From NCBI RefSeq assembly GCF_025917315.1, contig NZ_CP080627.1, forward strand, positions 2,480,001 through 2,544,000: a DNA stretch of 64,000 bases, in the 5' to 3' direction. The position numbers and the translations under genes are program-made. This DNA is from Halomonas qaidamensis. Lineage in GTDB: Bacteria; Pseudomonadota; Gammaproteobacteria; Pseudomonadales; Halomonadaceae. Below are positions 1-9,273 of this stretch, in pieces. The notes beneath the pieces were generated by a model. That model was given only the letters and a program-made list of their open reading frames with translations, had not been told where the DNA came from and searched no databases. Numbering within the stretch: the stretch's first letter is position 1; each line of letters opens with the position of its first letter.

Positions 1-3
1 GTC

Positions 4-849
4 TCAGTGCTCGGTAAATTTTTGTTGCAAGCCTCTTAATTTATCTTCAAGGCTAAGCGGTTTTGTTAATTCGTCTTTTTTGGGGCTTTTTTCATTTCCG
101 CCGTCATTCCCACCATGGCTAGGCGCTGATTGAGGCAAAGATGCTGCTTTGTTAGGCACTTGCGGTGGCTGTCGTTTCGACGGGCGTGCTGCAGGCGTTG
201 GCGTATGTTTACCCTGGCTTTGTTTACCCTGGCTTTGTTTGCGCCGCTCATTGGCATGTCGCGCCGCTTCTTTATCAACGGTGCCTGCGGAATTTCCATC
301 TAAATCTATTCGCTCAGCGCCTTCCCGCATTGATTTTATATACCGAGGGAGATTTACATAATTCGCAAGCGTGCGACGAATTAATTTTCCTGACCACGGT
401 TCACGCTGAGCAAGGTCTTGATGAATACCTACTTTTAACGGCTTTGTGTGACCGGTAAAAAATGCTTTAGGGTAGCGTTCATACCACTGATTAAGAAGTG
501 ACTGGGGGGACGGCGGCGGAGAAGCATCTTTGGCGGCCGATGCTTCATCAACCATCGGCAACTCTAGCTCGTGATGCGTTTCAGATAGCTGCTTAGCGTC
601 AGATAACTGTTTAGCCTCGGGTGATTGCTGGGACAGTTCTTGAAATAGATCTTGAGATAGATCTTGAGACGGCCCTTCCGACGGTACTGAGCGGTGTGTA
701 GGCTGCGAAGGCGGTAAGCACTGCTGTACCTGAGCAGACAATTGCTGTCTAAGCGTATCGTTCTCTTCACGCAGCGTACTCAGCTCGGCTTTAGTCTGTT
801 CAAGTCGCGCTTCCAGTGCTTCTAATAGCTCTAATACACTTGCGGCCAT
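4..849 (-). CDS. ProQ/FinO-domain RNA chaperone with N-terminal coiled coil
   Basis: Predicted RNA-binding protein of the ProQ/FinO family, which binds structured RNAs and 3' ends in the cytoplasm. The FinO-like core is about residues 115-205 (LLNQWYERYPKAFF, then a basic LIRRTLANYVN helix and an RHANERRKQ segment). It is preceded by a heptad-rich coiled coil (residues 5-42) and a Gln/Ser-rich linker, and followed by a Lys/Pro-rich disordered tail. Enterobacterial ProQ has the FinO domain at the N-terminus, so this order is shifted. The linker and tail contain short tandem repeats (SQDL, AKQLSD and KQSQG units). Start ATG has a strong GGAGGGGG ribosome site. It lies 19 bp downstream of folA on the same strand. 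Family membership is fairly sure; RNA targets are unknown. Confidence 0.85.
   Translation of the reverse strand: MAASVLELLEALEARLEQTKAELSTLREENDTLRQQLSAQVQQCLPPSQPTHRSVPSEGPSQDLSQDLFQELSQQSPEAKQLSDAKQLSETHHELELPMVDEASAAKDASPPPSPQSLLNQWYERYPKAFFTGHTKPLKVGIHQDLAQREPWSGKLIRRTLANYVNLPRYIKSMREGAERIDLDGNSAGTVDKEAARHANERRKQSQGKQSQGKHTPTPAARPSKRQPPQVPNKAASLPQSAPSHGGNDGGNEKSPKKDELTKPLSLEDKLRGLQQKFTEH
211..240. repeat. 15-bp perfect tandem duplication inside the ProQ-like gene
   Basis: Two identical 15-bp units (accctggctttgttt) lie back to back at 211-225 and 226-240. On the minus strand they encode a duplicated KQSQG pentapeptide in the disordered tail. The unit length is a multiple of three, so the frame is kept. 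Confidence 0.9.
579..670. repeat. Two short tandem arrays in the ProQ-like linker
   Basis: Units of 12 bp (cttgaaatagat, cttgagatagat, cttgagac...) lie at 639-670 and an imperfect 18-bp duplication lies at about 579-612. They encode repeated SQDL and AKQLSD segments between the coiled coil and the FinO core. All units are multiples of three. Confidence 0.8.
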
Positions 850-868
850 ACCCCCTCCTTTGCGTTAA

Positions 869-1405
869 TCAGTCGGCGATCCGCTCGTAAACGACAAAGT
901 CGTATTGAGGCTGTCCTTCTGCTGGCGTACCCGCTACGCGCTGAATTTCCTGCCACTCTTTCATAGAGAATTCAGGGAAGACGGCATCACCTTCAACATT
1001 CACATCGACTTCAGTAATATAGAGGCGTTGCGCATAAGGAAGCGCTTGTCGGTAGATCTCGCCCCCTCCCATCACCATAATTTCTTCGGCAGCTTCAATA
1101 GTAGCTTGTTGGTCAGCCAATGCTAATGCCGCTGGTAATTCATGGCATATTCTCACGCCTTCAGCCGTAAAGCCTGTGTCACGAGTGACAACAATATTGA
1201 GCCGATTGGGCAACGGCTTACCTATCGAAGCGTAGGTTTTACGCCCCATGACTAGCGGCTTGGCTTGGGTCATACGTTTGAAGAATTTTAAATCTTCAGG
1301 CAGGTACCAGGGTAGTTTACCTTCTACGCCAATTACCCGATTTTTAGCCATTGCCACAATCATGGCGACCGGCACTAACGGTTCATACACACTGTGCTGG
1401 TTCAT
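869..1405 (-). CDS. folA: Dihydrofolate reductase
   Basis: Reduces dihydrofolate to tetrahydrofolate with NADPH, regenerating the cofactor consumed by the adjacent thymidylate synthase. The 178-residue protein shows the family landmarks: the N-terminal [20 protein letters not shown] strand and loop with the substrate-binding acidic residue in PEDLKFFKR, the NADPH-binding [11 protein letters not shown], and [15 protein letters not shown] near residues 130-145. Length is close to the usual 160-180. The start ATG overlaps the thyA stop by 4 bp (ATGA), so translation is probably coupled in a thyA-folA operon. The first ~10 residues extend beyond the E. coli enzyme. Confidence 0.97.
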   Translation of the reverse strand: MNQHSVYEPLVPVAMIVAMAKNRVIGVEGKLPWYLPEDLKFFKRMTQAKPLVMGRKTYASIGKPLPNRLNIVVTRDTGFTAEGVRICHELPAALALADQQATIEAAEEIMVMGGGEIYRQALPYAQRLYITEVDVNVEGDAVFPEFSMKEWQEIQRVAGTPAEGQPQYDFVVYERIAD

Positions 1406-2232
1406 ACGGCTACCTGTGCTTTGATGTGTGGGTGCGATTCATATCCATCAATATGGATATCGTCGAAGGTAAAATCGAACAGGTTAGTGACCTGGGGGTT
1501 AAGCACTAAACGTGGCGGCGCTTTAGGTATACGGCCCAATTGTTCTTGGGCCTGCTCTAAATGATTGCTGTAGAGATGTGCATCGCCTAGCGTATGCACA
1601 AACTCACCTGGCTCAAGGCCGGTTACCTGGGCAACCATGGCAAGCAGTAGCGCATAGCTTGCAATATTAAACGGCACGCCTAAAAAGATATCGGCACTAC
1701 GCTGATAAAGCTGGCACGAGAGACGCCCATTAGCCACGTAAAATTGAAACAAACAGTGGCAAGGCGGTAACTTCATTTCATCGACTTGACCTGGATTCCA
1801 GGCTGAAACAATCAGTCGCCGCGACTGGGGAGTGGTGCGAATTTGCGCTAACACGTTGGAAATCTGATCAACGCTTCCACCGCTTGGGGCCGGCCAGCTG
1901 CGCCATTGGTAGCCATAAACAGGACCAAGGTCACCATTTTCATCTGCCCATTCGTCCCAGATGCGCACGCCGTTCTCTTTAAGATACCCAATATTGGTAT
2001 CGCCTTTAAGGAACCACAGCAGCTCATGAATGATAGAGCGTAGGTGTAGCTTTTTTGTGGTGAGTAGCGGGAAGCCGCGCGAGAGATCGAAGCGCATTTG
2101 ATGACCAAACACTGAGCGCGTACCAACGCCAGTGCGGTCATTCCGGTCAACGCCCTGCTCCAGCACAGTGCGCATTAAGTCTAGGTACGGCTGTTCAAGC
2201 GCGTCTTTCGGCGTGGGCGTTATTGCAGTCAC
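1402..2232 (-). CDS. thyA: Thymidylate synthase
   Basis: Converts dUMP to dTMP using methylenetetrahydrofolate, producing dihydrofolate for FolA. The 276-residue sequence carries the ThyA hallmarks: [17 protein letters not shown] near the N-terminus, the folate/dUMP-binding [15 protein letters not shown], the catalytic cysteine in [12 protein letters not shown], the [18 protein letters not shown] block and the C-terminal [18 protein letters not shown]. The start is GTG with a GGA ribosome site 7 nt upstream, giving about 12 residues more than the E. coli enzyme. It overlaps folA by 4 bp at its 3' end. Confidence 0.97.
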   Translation of the reverse strand: MTAITPTPKDALEQPYLDLMRTVLEQGVDRNDRTGVGTRSVFGHQMRFDLSRGFPLLTTKKLHLRSIIHELLWFLKGDTNIGYLKENGVRIWDEWADENGDLGPVYGYQWRSWPAPSGGSVDQISNVLAQIRTTPQSRRLIVSAWNPGQVDEMKLPPCHCLFQFYVANGRLSCQLYQRSADIFLGVPFNIASYALLLAMVAQVTGLEPGEFVHTLGDAHLYSNHLEQAQEQLGRIPKAPPRLVLNPQVTNLFDFTFDDIHIDGYESHPHIKAQVAV

Positions 2233-2304
2233 AGAAATTCCAGATTAAAAATCAATTTGGGCACATATTCTATACGCGTAAACATCAGGCAGCCAGGAGC
2301 ATTC

Positions 2305-2353
2305 TCCTCACTCCTCACTCCTCACTCCTCACTCCTCACTCCTCACTCCTCAC
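2305..2353. repeat. Heptanucleotide tandem array, TCCTCAC x7
   Basis: Seven perfect copies of a 7-bp unit (tcctcac) fill most of the 3' side of the thyA-lgt gap, ending 3 bp before the lgt stop codon complement at 2357. A related heptamer array (GGTGAGT x4) occurs at 10290-10317. Such runs are prone to copy-number change by replication slippage; no function is visible. Confidence 0.95.
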
Positions 2354-2356
2354 TTT

Positions 2357-3145
2357 CTACACCTTGGCATCAACGGGTTGGTTGCGTGACCAAGCAATAA
2401 AGAGTAGACCTAGCGCAATCATCGGGAGCGTGAGCAGCATCCCCATCGTGAACCAGCCAAAGGCAAGGTAGCCAATGTGGGCGTCGGGCATGCGTACAAA
2501 TTCAACCATAAAGCGGAAAACGCCATAACCTAGTAGGAATAAACCCGATAAGAACCCTCTAGCACGTGGTTCAGCAGACACCCACCACAGAATGGCAAAC
2601 AGTATGATCCCTTCCAGGAAAGCTTCATAAAGCGCGGAAGGATGACGTGGCTCTGGCCCCATACCAGGAAACGGCATTCCCCAAGGTAGCGACGTTACAC
2701 GCCCCGGGAGTTCATGGTTGATGAAATTACCAATCCGTCCTGCACCTAAACCGATGGGTACCAGAGGGGCAATAAAGTCCGTTAATGTGAAAAATGCCAG
2801 CTGTTTACGACGTGCAAATAGCCATGCCGCTAACAGCACCCCTAGTAAGCCACCATGAAAACTCATACCGCCATCCCACACGCGGAATACCCATAATGGG
2901 TCAGCGGCCCACTGGCCTAACCCGTAAAACAGCGCATACCCTAGCCGCCCTCCTACTACCACACCAATGGCACAGTAAAACAGTAAATCACCAATATCAT
3001 CTTTCGTAAGGCCAATACGCGGTGCCCGCTTACACCCTAACCACCATGCCGCAACAAAGCCCACTACATACATTAAGCCGTACCAATGGACCTGCAGCGG
3101 GCCTAATGAAATAGCGACAGGGTCAATCGTTGGGTAATTAATCAT
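2357..3145 (-). CDS. lgt: Prolipoprotein diacylglyceryl transferase
   Basis: Inner-membrane enzyme that transfers diacylglycerol from phosphatidylglycerol to the lipobox cysteine of prolipoproteins, the first step of lipoprotein maturation. The 262-residue protein has about seven hydrophobic segments, the conserved HWYGLMYV near residue 21, MSFHGGLLG with the essential histidine near residue 100, and the signature [14 protein letters not shown] near residues 137-150. Length is typical. Start ATG follows [23 protein letters not shown], as in relatives. It lies upstream of thyA on the same strand, a common gammaproteobacterial arrangement, separated here by a heptamer array. Confidence 0.97.
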   Translation of the reverse strand: MINYPTIDPVAISLGPLQVHWYGLMYVVGFVAAWWLGCKRAPRIGLTKDDIGDLLFYCAIGVVVGGRLGYALFYGLGQWAADPLWVFRVWDGGMSFHGGLLGVLLAAWLFARRKQLAFFTLTDFIAPLVPIGLGAGRIGNFINHELPGRVTSLPWGMPFPGMGPEPRHPSALYEAFLEGIILFAILWWVSAEPRARGFLSGLFLLGYGVFRFMVEFVRMPDAHIGYLAFGWFTMGMLLTLPMIALGLLFIAWSRNQPVDAKV

Positions 3146-3228
3146 TGAGCATCTCTAGAGGTAACAGGAGGAAAATAGCAGGTGAAAAACAGCAGCGTGA
3201 CATCAGCGAGTTAAGCCGCTATTCAAAA

Positions 3229-4026
3229 TTACGCCAATATAAAGCGTATACCTACGGCGGCCAGCAAAGCTGCAAACGAAAATCTCAGTACATTGGCTGG
3301 AAGCACATGGGCTAAGCGAACGCCAATTCGGGCAAAGGGAACACTTGTAAGCACAATACCAATAAATGCAGGCCACATGACGAATCCAGTCGCCCAGGGC
3401 GGTAACAGCGGGTTACCCCATCCCACCACTATAAACGTTATTGCCCCAACGGCTGCTATTGGTAAGCCACAAGCAGCGGAAGTTCCCACTGCCTGGGTCA
3501 TACTCGCACCGCACCGAGAGAGCCAGGGAACCGTCATTGCACCACCGCCGATGCCAAACAGCGCTGATATAGTGCCTACCACGCCGCCGGCAATGGCCAT
3601 GGGGGCGTTGCCCGGCGGCACACTACCTGGCTTAGGTGAAAGGCCAAGCACCATTTTAGTGGCTAATAGCAACACAAATACGCCGAACAACGTGCCTAGC
3701 ACAGTGCCGGAAAGGTTGTCTGCGATAAAACCGCCACCAATTGCCCCTAGCATTAGCCCTGGCAACAACGCCATAAACCATGGTTTATGAATACTACCTT
3801 TTCGATAATGTCCTAACGCTGACGAAGCACCGGTAATAACAATGGTTGCTAGTGATGTACCCACCGCTAAATGCATGGTGATTTCAGGGGCCACTCCTTG
3901 TAGACCGAATGCAAACACCAGCGCAGGAACAATGATTAAACCGCCCCCCACACCAAACAGTCCGGCCATCGTACCTGCCGCTGAGCCCAACAATAAATAT
4001 CCTGCCCAAATACTCAATGCTGTCAT
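3229..4026 (-). CDS. TauE/SafE-family membrane permease
   Basis: Predicted inner-membrane transporter of the TauE/SafE (DUF81) family, whose members export or import sulfite, sulfoacetate and other small anions. The 265-residue protein has about eight transmembrane segments and the family's duplicated glycine-rich motif: GLFGVGGGLIIVPAL near residue 23 and ALFGIGGGAMTVPWL in the second half. It overlaps the start of the gene at 4023-5201 by 4 bp, so the two are probably co-translated. Substrate cannot be read from the sequence; sulfur-anion transport is only a family-level suggestion. Confidence 0.88.
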   Translation of the reverse strand: MTALSIWAGYLLLGSAAGTMAGLFGVGGGLIIVPALVFAFGLQGVAPEITMHLAVGTSLATIVITGASSALGHYRKGSIHKPWFMALLPGLMLGAIGGGFIADNLSGTVLGTLFGVFVLLLATKMVLGLSPKPGSVPPGNAPMAIAGGVVGTISALFGIGGGAMTVPWLSRCGASMTQAVGTSAACGLPIAAVGAITFIVVGWGNPLLPPWATGFVMWPAFIGIVLTSVPFARIGVRLAHVLPANVLRFSFAALLAAVGIRFILA

Positions 4027-5201
4027 TTTTGTTGCACCTGATTATGCGCGCCAGGCACCCACTTAGTGATCATACTGAGCAGCGTTTCAGGCTTGTAAGG
4101 CTTTGCTAATACGTCATCTATTCCTGCAGCGTTATAAGCATCGGCACCCGTGTTATCGACATTAGCGGTCAGCGCGATCAATGCGCTACGCTGTTGGCCG
4201 CCACTAAGGTGCTCGAAGGTTCGCCAGCGGCGTGCGGTTTCTAGCCCATCTAATGTCGGCATAAAAATATCCATAAATACGAGGTCATAAAAGGTCGTTT
4301 GCTGGCGGTCTAGCGCCTGCTCGCCACTACTAACACCATCCACCTGAAGCCCTTGAGTTTCCAACATTTGACGCGCCAGCATTAAATTAACAGGGCCATC
4401 GTCAACGACCAGAATACGTAGCTTGCGCTCTAAAATAGCGTGTGGCTGTTCATAGTCGTCTGTTTCATTGACGCTTTGCTCAGCAAAATTAGCAAGTAAT
4501 GCACGTATATCTGCCAATCTCTCACGCACGTAGGTAATATTTTTTTGGCATGCATGCGAATGGACTTCTTCCAACATAGTGCTTAAATAATCAAACAGCG
4601 TGTCGGCTTCGCGTTGTAGCAACGTTAAATAGCCTGATTTTAAACGTGACTCCTCACGCGCGCGGTCACGTCCTGCGATAAGATGCTTCAACTGTTTTTG
4701 ATGGTGATGAAGGTCATCAAGCAAGGTGGGGTCGGGTTTAATGTGGACACCAGAAGTCGCTGGCAACTGCTTATTTCTTAAAGCACGTTCGACGCTGACT
4801 AACCATTGATTAACCGACGCTAAGCGCGTTAAAGGCAGCTCCCCCGCGTTTTTTACTGCTGCTGGCTCCTTCACATCAGCCTTTGAAGCTACTAGCATCG
4901 TCGCTACTGCATTCGCATGGTGCTCCAGCTCTGCAAGCTCTTGCATAAAGCGGGCATCTTTCTGTTTTGCACGACTTTTAATCAACATCAAAAAAACGCT
5001 AACGTTTAAACAACTGCCTAACAGCAGTGCTAATGTTAGCCATAGCGTGGTGCTCCACGATGTTTGTCCTGGTGAAAGCCCCCAAACGACCCATCCGACC
5101 AATACACAGAGCAGTACCAATGCCACCTGTACCAGTAAAAGAGGCCATAAAATAGGCCAAACGATGGCGTTCCAGAAGTGCTCTCGCTGATAGCGTTGCA
5201 T
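4023..5201 (-). CDS. Membrane-anchored receiver protein with degenerate histidine-kinase core
   Basis: Two transmembrane helices (about residues 12-40 and 50-74) are followed by a long helical region and a C-terminal receiver domain (about 262-385). The receiver looks intact: acidic pair D267/D268 (VVDDGP), phosphoacceptor D311 (FMDIFMP), Thr in LTAN and Lys367 in AKPYKP. The helical segment at about 178-215 (AREESRLKSGYLTLLQREAD) resembles the dimerisation helix of BarA-type hybrid kinases, but the phospho-histidine position reads Gln196 and no HATPase domain follows. It probably accepts phosphate from another kinase and signals through the membrane or its coiled coil. No DNA-binding domain is present. 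It overlaps the TauE-like gene downstream by 4 bp. Confidence 0.75.
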   Translation of the reverse strand: MQRYQREHFWNAIVWPILWPLLLVQVALVLLCVLVGWVVWGLSPGQTSWSTTLWLTLALLLGSCLNVSVFLMLIKSRAKQKDARFMQELAELEHHANAVATMLVASKADVKEPAAVKNAGELPLTRLASVNQWLVSVERALRNKQLPATSGVHIKPDPTLLDDLHHHQKQLKHLIAGRDRAREESRLKSGYLTLLQREADTLFDYLSTMLEEVHSHACQKNITYVRERLADIRALLANFAEQSVNETDDYEQPHAILERKLRILVVDDGPVNLMLARQMLETQGLQVDGVSSGEQALDRQQTTFYDLVFMDIFMPTLDGLETARRWRTFEHLSGGQQRSALIALTANVDNTGADAYNAAGIDDVLAKPYKPETLLSMITKWVPGAHNQVQQK

Positions 5202-5366
5202 AGTGTGCGCCTTCCTAGGTGGCTTCTTAAATAATGCGCCTTAACATGTTGGCGGCCATAGCATGGCTAAGCATGTTTATATTAATGTTAATTGTATGTC
5301 TACGCTTCCATACTGTCATGCCTCACTGGCTGATTGGGTTTCTAATACCGTTTGTGAGCCTCATCT

Positions 5367-6128
5367 ATGTGTTTAATCACTTTTTCTTGGTCTCCTGGCG
5401 CAACCATTCCCTTGCGCCTAGCAGGCAATCGAGATGAATTTCATCAGCGGCCTACCGCACCACTCGCACGCTGGGAAGAGCAGCCTACTCTGGTAGGAGG
5501 GCGCGACTTGGAAGCTGGCGGAACGTGGTTAGCGGCAAACTCGAAAGGGGTTGTCGCTGCATTAACCAATGTACGCGACCCTCGACTGGCAACACCTGGC
5601 AATGCGCCTAGCCGCGGCGAACTGGTGGCGAGCGTTCTACAAAGCGATGATGTGGAAACCTGGCTTACCACCTTAGAAAGCAAAACAGCCCTCCACTATG
5701 CTGGATTCAACTTACTAGTAGCCACTCAAGATCGTCTGTGGCATATGCACCGCGGCCTGCACGGGGTCGTACTTACCCGTGTTCCCCCTGGGGTTCATGG
5801 CCTATCGAATGCCACTCTGAACACGCCCTGGCCAAAATTGAACCTGGTTCGCAATGCCTTATTAACCAGCACCAACGAACAGTGGCGAAGCGCAACACAA
5901 CAGGCGCTACATAATCCACAAACGGCACCAGATGATCAGCTACCAGACACCGGAGTGGGGTTAACACTGGAGCGTCAGCTCTCTTCTGCATTTATAGTGG
6001 GTGAACACTACGGCACCCGAGCGACTACTTGGCTAACGCTAAATCAGCAGGGGCAAATAAACATAACCGAGCAGCGGTTTGGGCCACTCGGTCGATTTGA
6101 GGGGGAGACCACCTTAAAAACTCACTAA
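5367..6128 (+). CDS. NRDE family protein (TANGO2-like)
   Basis: Member of the NRDE (TANGO2, Ser/Thr-rich T10) family, named for the conserved Asn-Arg-Asp-Glu near the N-terminus. Here this reads AGNRDEFHQRPTAPL at residues 19-33, preceded by the invariant MCLITFSW start with Cys2. Other family blocks are LVGGRDLEAGGTWLA and VVAALTNVRDP. The 253-residue length is typical. The MCL start fits the family and fixes the start codon, although no strong ribosome site is visible. It is divergent from the receiver gene at 4023-5201 and convergent with ptsP. The biochemical role is not established; haem handling has been proposed for TANGO2 relatives. Confidence 0.88.
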   Translation: MCLITFSWSPGATIPLRLAGNRDEFHQRPTAPLARWEEQPTLVGGRDLEAGGTWLAANSKGVVAALTNVRDPRLATPGNAPSRGELVASVLQSDDVETWLTTLESKTALHYAGFNLLVATQDRLWHMHRGLHGVVLTRVPPGVHGLSNATLNTPWPKLNLVRNALLTSTNEQWRSATQQALHNPQTAPDDQLPDTGVGLTLERQLSSAFIVGEHYGTRATTWLTLNQQGQINITEQRFGPLGRFEGETTLKTH

Positions 6129-6171
6129 CACTTCAGCTCTAGACCACCCCTGCCAGGCATGAGTCTCGGCA

Positions 6172-8451
6172 TTAATCTCGTGGGGGCAATAAATGTGAAA
6201 GCTGCCACTCATCCATGCGCTTATTGAGATGTTCATGCACCAACGCTGGGGTATCCCGCTCCATGATTTCGCTGAGTAGTGTTTGTGCATCGTGCATAGA
6301 CACGCGCCGGATAGCCGCTCGTACTTTGGGTAGGCTGGGGGCATTCATGGAAAGGCTGGTAAACCCCATGGCCATTAGTAACAGCGCACCAGCAGGATCG
6401 CCCGCTAATTCACCGCATAACGATATGGGCTTTTCTAGCCGTTTCGCATCCTGGGCGAGCTCTTGTAGCGCACCTAATAGCGCTGGGTGTAAGGCATCGT
6501 ACAGGCTAGAGACGCGAGGATTGTTGCGATCTACTGCGAGCAAATATTGGGTGAGGTCATTACTACCCACCGAGAAGAAATCCACCCGCTTCGCCAACGC
6601 ATCCATTTGATAAATCGTCGCCGGCACTTCAATCATCACACCCACTTTGGGCCGTTCAACCGCAATTCCTTCTTCGCCTAACTCTAAAATGGCACGATCT
6701 AGCAGGCGAATGGCTTCATCGACCTCTTCCACATTGGTAATCATCGGGAAGAGCACATAGAGATTGTTCAAATCATGCGATGCTTTCAACATCGCACGCA
6801 GCTGAACCATCAATACTTCTGGATGATCAAGGGTTACCCGCATCCCCCGCCAGCCCAAGAACGGATTCGCTTCTTCAATAGGAAAATAGGGAAGGTCTTT
6901 GTCACCGCCGATATCCAGCGTTCGCATGACGACTGGCAACGGCGCAAAACCTTCCAGCTGCTCGCGGTACATGCGCATTTGCTCTTTTTCACCGGGGAAG
7001 CGCTCGGTAATCATAAAAGGCACTTCAGTACGGTATAGCCCTACACCACCAATACGGCTTTTTAGCAGCGCAGAGGCATCAACAGCAAGCCCTGTGTTCA
7101 CCATCAACGGCATTGTATGGCCATCGGGTGTTTCGCTGGGCAAGTCTTGCTCGTGCTCCAGAAGCTCGCTCAGCGCTGCCTCTTCAGCAATCAGGCTTTC
7201 GTAGCGAGCTTTTAACTCAGCTGCTGGACGCACAAATAGCCGGCCTCGGTGACCATCCAGCACTACCGGCGCACCGTTCAAACGCGGCAGAGGAAGATCT
7301 ACCATCCCCAGCACCGTAGGAATCCCCATTGCACGAGCAACAATAGCAACGTGCGAGGTACTTGAGCCGCGCACCGACACTAGGCCTTTGAGTTTGTCTC
7401 TTGGCACTTCACCCAGCATGGCAACGCTAATTTCATCGCCGACTAGAATGGCATTTTCCGGGTAGGTTTCTGGGGTAGAGGGTGTGTCCTCCTGAAGATG
7501 CGCCAGCACACGGCGGCCAAGGTCACGAATATCTGCCGCCCGCTCCCGTAGGTAGTCGTCGTCTACTCGTTCAAGGTATTGAACATGCCGACGCACGACA
7601 TCGGCCAGCGCTCCCGGCGCCCATTGGCCTTCACGAATGCGTTTTTCAACTTCTTCAGAAAGCGCTGCTTCACCGAGCATTTGTTGATAGACGTCAAATA
7701 GCGCCAGCTCTTGAGAAGATATTCGGTTAACTAAGCGCTCTGCTGCCGCACGAATTTCATCGCGGGTTTTGCCAATGGCTTCTTTTAACCGCGCAACTTC
7801 GTAGTCTTGATCACTAGGAATAAGATCAGGAACGCTGTTCAAGTCAGCGGGTGGCGTAATCACCACCGCCTCCCCCATCGCCATCCCCGGCGACGCTGCC
7901 ACGCCCTTGAACATGGCTTGACCACCCGGAAGGGCCGGACGGGCTAGGTTACCCGTCGCCAGCGCATGAGCCAGTACTCCCGCCAACTGGGCAGCCATGG
8001 TGACAAGAAAAGCTTCGTCTTCATCGTCATACTGGCGTTTTTCGGCCTGCTGTACGACCAAAACGCCCAGCATAAGGCGTTGATGAATAATGGGCACACC
8101 GAGGAAACTTGAGTAGCGCTCCTCGCCGGTCGCTTCAAAATAACGAAAATGGGAGTGGGACTGAGCGTCTTCTAAATTAAGCGGTTCACTGCGCTTAGCC
8201 ACTAGCCCCACCAGGCCTTCCCCTAGCGGCAATACCACACGACCTACTGCTTGCGTACGCAGGCCAATAGTTTCCATCAATACGAGTGACTCAAGCTCCT
8301 TGTCATACAAATAGAAGGAGCACACGTCAGTCTGCATCGCCTTGCGTATGCGACGTACCATCGTTGACAGCGCGGCGTCGAGGTTTCTAGCGCCATTCAC
8401 TTCTTGAATAACGCGTCGCAGCACCTCAAGCATGGACGTTTTACTATTCAC
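6172..8451 (-). CDS. ptsP: PTS-Ntr enzyme I (GAF-EI phosphotransferase)
   Basis: First component of the nitrogen-related phosphotransferase system, taking phosphate from phosphoenolpyruvate and passing it to the NPr protein. Domains in order: N-terminal GAF sensor (about residues 10-150, glutamine/2-oxoglutarate sensing in relatives), EI N-terminal and swivel domain with the phospho-histidine in SSTSHVAIVARAMG, and the C-terminal PEP-binding barrel with LYRTEVPFM, GWRGMRVTLD, SVGSNDLTQYLLAVDRNN and the catalytic Cys in SLCGELAGDP. I chose GTG at 8451 because GAGG lies 9 nt upstream. ATG at 8433 gives the family-like MLEVLRRV start, and a TTG at 8484 is also open. rppH lies just upstream, as in many gammaproteobacteria. 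Confidence 0.95.
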   Translation of the reverse strand: MNSKTSMLEVLRRVIQEVNGARNLDAALSTMVRRIRKAMQTDVCSFYLYDKELESLVLMETIGLRTQAVGRVVLPLGEGLVGLVAKRSEPLNLEDAQSHSHFRYFEATGEERYSSFLGVPIIHQRLMLGVLVVQQAEKRQYDDEDEAFLVTMAAQLAGVLAHALATGNLARPALPGGQAMFKGVAASPGMAMGEAVVITPPADLNSVPDLIPSDQDYEVARLKEAIGKTRDEIRAAAERLVNRISSQELALFDVYQQMLGEAALSEEVEKRIREGQWAPGALADVVRRHVQYLERVDDDYLRERAADIRDLGRRVLAHLQEDTPSTPETYPENAILVGDEISVAMLGEVPRDKLKGLVSVRGSSTSHVAIVARAMGIPTVLGMVDLPLPRLNGAPVVLDGHRGRLFVRPAAELKARYESLIAEEAALSELLEHEQDLPSETPDGHTMPLMVNTGLAVDASALLKSRIGGVGLYRTEVPFMITERFPGEKEQMRMYREQLEGFAPLPVVMRTLDIGGDKDLPYFPIEEANPFLGWRGMRVTLDHPEVLMVQLRAMLKASHDLNNLYVLFPMITNVEEVDEAIRLLDRAILELGEEGIAVERPKVGVMIEVPATIYQMDALAKRVDFFSVGSNDLTQYLLAVDRNNPRVSSLYDALHPALLGALQELAQDAKRLEKPISLCGELAGDPAGALLLMAMGFTSLSMNAPSLPKVRAAIRRVSMHDAQTLLSEIMERDTPALVHEHLNKRMDEWQLSHLLPPRD

Positions 8452-8514
8452 TATTATTTGCCTCGCTGAGGGATTTTCGGCCAACTCTCACTGTCTCGTA
8501 AAAACTATTTTTTT

Positions 8515-8579
8515 AAAACCAGTTCTTGAAAACCAGTTCTTGAAAACCAGTTCTTGGAAACCAGCTTTGAAAACAGTGG
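8515..8579. repeat. 14-bp tandem array upstream of ptsP
   Basis: Three perfect copies of aaaaccagttcttg at 8515-8528, 8529-8542 and 8543-8556, followed by two decayed copies up to about 8579. The array sits between the ptsP start and the rppH stop, so it is in the leader of ptsP on the minus strand. Confidence 0.92.
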
Positions 8580-8587
8580 AGCACACG

Positions 8588-9085
8588 TTATCCATCATTA
8601 TCTTGTTGCGCCAAGCGCTGAACGCGAGGAGAAAGCTCTCTTAGCGCGCGCCGATATACCTCACGTTTAAACGGCACCACCTGCCCCAGTGGATACCAGT
8701 AACTGACCCATCGCCAACCATCGAATTCGGGGTTGGGCGTTGCCGTCATGCAAATTCGATTTTCTTGGCAGCGAATTTTAAGTAGAAACCACTTCTGCTT
8801 TTGACCGATGCAAACCGGCCGTGAGTGGGTGCGAATCAGGCGTCGTGGTAGACGGTAGCGCAGCCATCCCCGAGTACAGGCGACAATATCAACGTCGTCG
8901 GCGGTTAGGCCGATCTCCTCAAAAAGCTCACGAAAAAGTGCTTGATGTGGTGTTTCGTTTGCTTTGATGCCTCCCTGGGGAAACTGCCACGCGTTTTGCC
9001 CTACACGACGCGCCCAAAGCAGCTGCCCCTGGCTATTGGCAATAATAATGCCAACATTGGGGCGAAAGCCGTCAGCGTCGATCAC
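8588..9085 (-). CDS. rppH: RNA pyrophosphohydrolase
   Basis: Removes pyrophosphate from the 5' triphosphate end of mRNAs, triggering RNase E-dependent decay. It has a Nudix box, [27 protein letters not shown], with the REL(F)EE catalytic core at about residues 48-55, and the RppH-specific QKQKWFLL and [15 protein letters not shown] blocks. GTG at 9085 gives exactly the family N-terminus [12 protein letters not shown] and has AAGG 8 nt upstream. The in-frame ATG at 9091 and GTG at 9094 overlap that ribosome site and are less likely. Length is 165 residues, close to E. coli. It is upstream of ptsP on the same strand and divergent from the HAD gene. Confidence 0.95.
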   Translation of the reverse strand: MIDADGFRPNVGIIIANSQGQLLWARRVGQNAWQFPQGGIKANETPHQALFRELFEEIGLTADDVDIVACTRGWLRYRLPRRLIRTHSRPVCIGQKQKWFLLKIRCQENRICMTATPNPEFDGWRWVSYWYPLGQVVPFKREVYRRALRELSPRVQRLAQQDNDG

Positions 9086-9273
9086 GGACATCACCTTAAT
9101 AAATTTTCAGTTATCCCCATTTTTCCACAAGGGAGACAAGCGTATCAATACAATATAACGCTAAGTGGTTAAACCATGGTGACTCTGCGATAATTCGCCG
9201 CCTTGCAAACCGTGACTATCGTTAATAACTGACCTAATCATCAGCAACCAACCAACACCATAAGGGGAGCGCC

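Noticed and set aside
3229..5201. TauE/SafE gene as part of the tsdBA sulfur region
   Set aside because: It lies 40 kb away in another operon and its substrate is not determined by sequence.
5234..5437. Plus-strand 67-residue hydrophobic reading frame
   Set aside because: It overlaps the NRDE gene start in another frame, has no ribosome site, and NRDE has a family-conserved MCLITF start at 5367.
6172..8484. TTG start at 8484 for ptsP
   Set aside because: GTG at 8451 has a GAGG site and ATG at 8433 matches the family start; the TTG has neither.
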